Below, piece by piece: positions 6,627 through 7,889 of a stretch of 7,889 nt of DNA; position 1 is the stretch's first letter; the number at the start of each line of letters is the position of its first letter. This stretch comes from Euryarchaeota archaeon UBA126. Its GTDB lineage: Archaea; Thermoplasmatota; Poseidoniia; Poseidoniales; Thalassarchaeaceae. Where the stretch lies: assembly GCA_002497025.1 (NCBI GenBank), contig DAMG01000009.1, forward strand, positions 1 to 7,889, read 5' to 3'. A program made the translations under genes and the position numbers. A model generated the notes under the pieces. The model searched no databases. It was not told where the DNA came from and saw only the letters and a list, made by a program, of their open reading frames with translations.

Positions 6627-7361
6627 CTATACTGTTTCGTTGTCTTCGTTTGTTGAATTCCCATTATCGCTTTCCGATGATTGAACGATGTAATTCACAG
6701 TAACTCTATCCTCCGTTAGGATGTTAATGCCACATTTAGCGTCCATTGTGATTGTCAAATTTTTAGTTATCTCTGAGAATATCATTGAGAAACCCCCATT
6801 GTCATCAATTGGAACGTTCAATTGTTCTTCTTCAATATTAGAATCAGACCAAATAAAATCACATGATTCAATAGTTGAATGTGATAGGTTTCCCGTTAGA
6901 ATTGCATCATCTCCATGTTGAATATTGGTTACTAAGTCATCAAGAATAATTTCAGTGTCTCCTTCATCTGGATACGAAATTGTAAATTCAGTATCCCAGT
7001 TAGTCTCCTGATTCAGGTAATCTCGTACTAAAATGCTTAGTGAATGAGTGCCCGGATTTAGTCCGGTGATATCGACTACATATTGTCCATTTTCATCGAG
7101 GTAGGTGTCGGGTAATTTTGCATTATTCAAAGACACTTCAAGGTATATTTCATCAATAGATTCGTCGGTAACAGTAACTGTGACGCTTGTCACCTCTCCG
7201 ACTAGGAAATCTCCAGGTTCTTCCGCAGTAATTGTCGGGGGACGATCTGAAACATCGGTTTCCACTCCAATAAAGAAAAGCCCTAGCATGACGCTACCAA
7301 TCATCAAAAAAGCCAATGTTAGGCTTCTTACCTGCTCTTTGTCCATGCAACTTCTCCCCAT
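6627..7361 (-). CDS. Membrane-anchored extracellular protein with Ig/PKD-like beta domains (upstream part of the interrupted frame)
   Basis: 244 aa ending at the in-frame TAG. A basic start and hydrophobic stretch (about residues 13-33) form an uncleaved signal anchor or signal peptide. Residues 40-130 look like an Ig/PKD-type beta sandwich: PPTI, then alternating strands such as VTSVTVTVTD (57-66) and HSLSILVRDY (106-115). Residues about 136-226 form a second beta-rich domain with Cys167 and Cys210, which could make a disulfide outside the cell. The end is an acidic Ser/Asn/Glu linker. Such domains usually space or bind other surface parts; no enzymatic motif is visible. The start is uncertain: ATG 7361 is given, but ATG 7346 (residue 6) has GGGGAG 7 nt upstream and an equally good signal. 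The gene begins 67 nt after the Sco-like gene on the same strand, so they may share a transcript. Confidence 0.75.
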   Translation of the reverse strand: MGRSCMDKEQVRSLTLAFLMIGSVMLGLFFIGVETDVSDRPPTITAEEPGDFLVGEVTSVTVTVTDESIDEIYLEVSLNNAKLPDTYLDENGQYVVDITGLNPGTHSLSILVRDYLNQETNWDTEFTISYPDEGDTEIILDDLVTNIQHGDDAILTGNLSHSTIESCDFIWSDSNIEEEQLNVPIDDNGGFSMIFSEITKNLTITMDAKCGINILTEDRVTVNYIVQSSESDNGNSTNEDNETV

Positions 7362-7428
7362 ATTTAACGTAAAAAGTAAACTTGCTATTTTCCTACATCC
7401 ATACTAGATGCTTAGGTTCCCCTCAATG

Positions 7429-7889
7429 TCACTCATTCGCTAGGTTTTGTAAATCTTCTACGAAGAGGTCTAATTCCCAAGCCGTACCAGTCCAAGCTAA
7501 TCTCTTTCGCAATTGTTTATCTAGGACAAAAGTTACTGTTGAGTGACCTATTTCGTAATCGCCCAATGACTCCTCATGTGGATTGGTTTCCTCACCATCT
7601 GCCGAGCCTTCTAAGACACAGGACAGGTAATCTCCATTCGGACGCTCATAGCCTTCATCGCACATGCAATGAGCACTCGAACCTTCACCCATAACCCAGC
7701 CTTTACCATTACAATCTACACCTACCGGAAGCAGAGAGGTGTTTGCACCTGAAGCTACCCAAGCTAGGTGGTCATCCTGTGTAGCGAATTGGTCAAGATA
7801 ACCTTCGTCTGATTGTTGCCACGTCCAAGAGGTGTGATTCCAATTCATCAACGTCCACCCTTCAGTCGAGAAATTGACTTCAGCAGAAT
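7429..7889 (-). CDS. Sco1/SenC-like thioredoxin-fold protein with Cys-rich insert, N-terminus cut by window edge
   Basis: The frame is open to the right edge, giving about 152 visible residues, so internal TTG or ATG codons near 7846-7851 are not the true start. The C-terminal block IGHSTVTFVLDKQLRKRLAW plus a final ELDLFVEDLQNL helix matches the end of Sco/SenC proteins. It includes the distal His (codon 7545-7543) that in Sco joins a CxxxC motif to bind copper; the CxxxC would lie outside the window. Sco proteins deliver copper to, or reduce, the CuA site of cytochrome oxidase outside the membrane. Between the central helix and the His block is an unusual insert with four cysteines (about 7620-7713) containing CMCDEGY, close to the EGF-like CxCxxGY pattern. 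The assignment rests on the C-terminal half only, so another thioredoxin-like subfamily is possible. Confidence 0.7.
   Translation of the reverse strand, partial: SAEVNFSTEGWTLMNWNHTSWTWQQSDEGYLDQFATQDDHLAWVASGANTSLLPVGVDCNGKGWVMGEGSSAHCMCDEGYERPNGDYLSCVLEGSADGEETNPHEESLGDYEIGHSTVTFVLDKQLRKRLAWTGTAWELDLFVEDLQNLANE

Larger units (their letters stand above)
5457..7361 (-). pseudogene. Single 635-codon frame with one internal TAG: signal anchor, beta-sandwich domains, YHYH domain, membrane helix
   Basis: The frame from ATG 7361 to TAG 5457 is uninterrupted except for TAG at 6629-6627, with no frameshift. Both flanks of the TAG are the same kind of acidic linker (NEDNETV, stop, QPEDEETHRAEFW). 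The first half supplies the export signal and lacks any C-terminal anchor. The second half has the exported-type Cys/His domain and C-terminal anchor but no signal and no ribosome binding site at its possible start. One base change from a sense codon such as CAG or GAG would explain the break. I therefore read it as one surface protein gene that is broken, mis-sequenced or read through. folD and this frame itself end in TAG, so genome-wide recoding of TAG is unlikely. Confidence 0.6.

Noticed and set aside
6627..6629. TAG as a pyrrolysine codon
   Set aside because: No pyl genes or methylamine methyltransferase context in the window, the flanking linker gives no reason for pyrrolysine, and other genes here (folD and the end of this same frame) stop naturally at TAG.
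1..7889. CRISPR array, insertion sequence, attachment site or prophage genes
   Set aside because: No regularly spaced repeats, no transposase or integrase frame and no terminal inverted repeats were seen. tRNA-Thr shows no duplicated 3' end nearby.

Overview
The window most likely comes from an archaeon, and marine group II/III Euryarchaeota (Poseidoniia-like) is my best guess. Three things support an archaeon: a phenylalanyl-tRNA synthetase alpha chain of the long archaeal/eukaryotic type (497 aa, with an extended N-terminal region before the catalytic core), a tRNA-Thr with the U73 discriminator base typical of archaea, and TATA-like and GAGGTG-type Shine-Dalgarno signals. Several genes have a bacterial flavour (SufE, FolD, a Sco-like protein), as is common in these marine lineages. 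The genome is compact: neighbouring genes overlap at their ends, and no stretch over 300 bases lacks a gene.

Region 1 (1-372): the 5' part of a minus-strand SLOG/DUF2493-type nucleotide-binding protein runs off the left edge. A divergent intergenic region carries a TATA-like element for the gene to its right. Region 2 (373-2381): a plus-strand cluster for iron-sulfur assembly encodes SufS cysteine desulfurase, SufE sulfur acceptor and a small MIP18/DUF59 protein. SufS takes sulfur from cysteine as a persulfide, SufE accepts it, and DUF59 proteins assist Fe-S maturation or transfer. No SufB, SufC or SufD scaffold gene is present here.

Region 3 (2378-3514): minus-strand folD (one-carbon/tetrahydrofolate metabolism) meets the Suf cluster tail to tail with a 4-nt overlap. 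Upstream of it on the same strand lies tRNA-Thr(TGT), with an encoded CCA. Region 4 (3515-5476): a small two-helix membrane protein with a C-terminal zinc ribbon is followed by pheS, which uses a TTG start behind a strong Shine-Dalgarno sequence. pheT does not follow.

Region 5 (5457-7889): minus-strand exported proteins. A Sco-like thioredoxin-fold protein with a Cys-rich EGF-like insertion is cut by the right edge. Downstream of it is a single long reading frame interrupted by one in-frame TAG. The part before the TAG encodes a signal anchor plus beta-sandwich (Ig/PKD-like) domains. The part after it encodes a His/Cys-rich YHYH domain, a Gly/Pro linker and a C-terminal membrane helix. The halves look like one surface protein, so this is either a fresh nonsense mutation, a sequencing error or stop readthrough. 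It is the most interesting point in the window.
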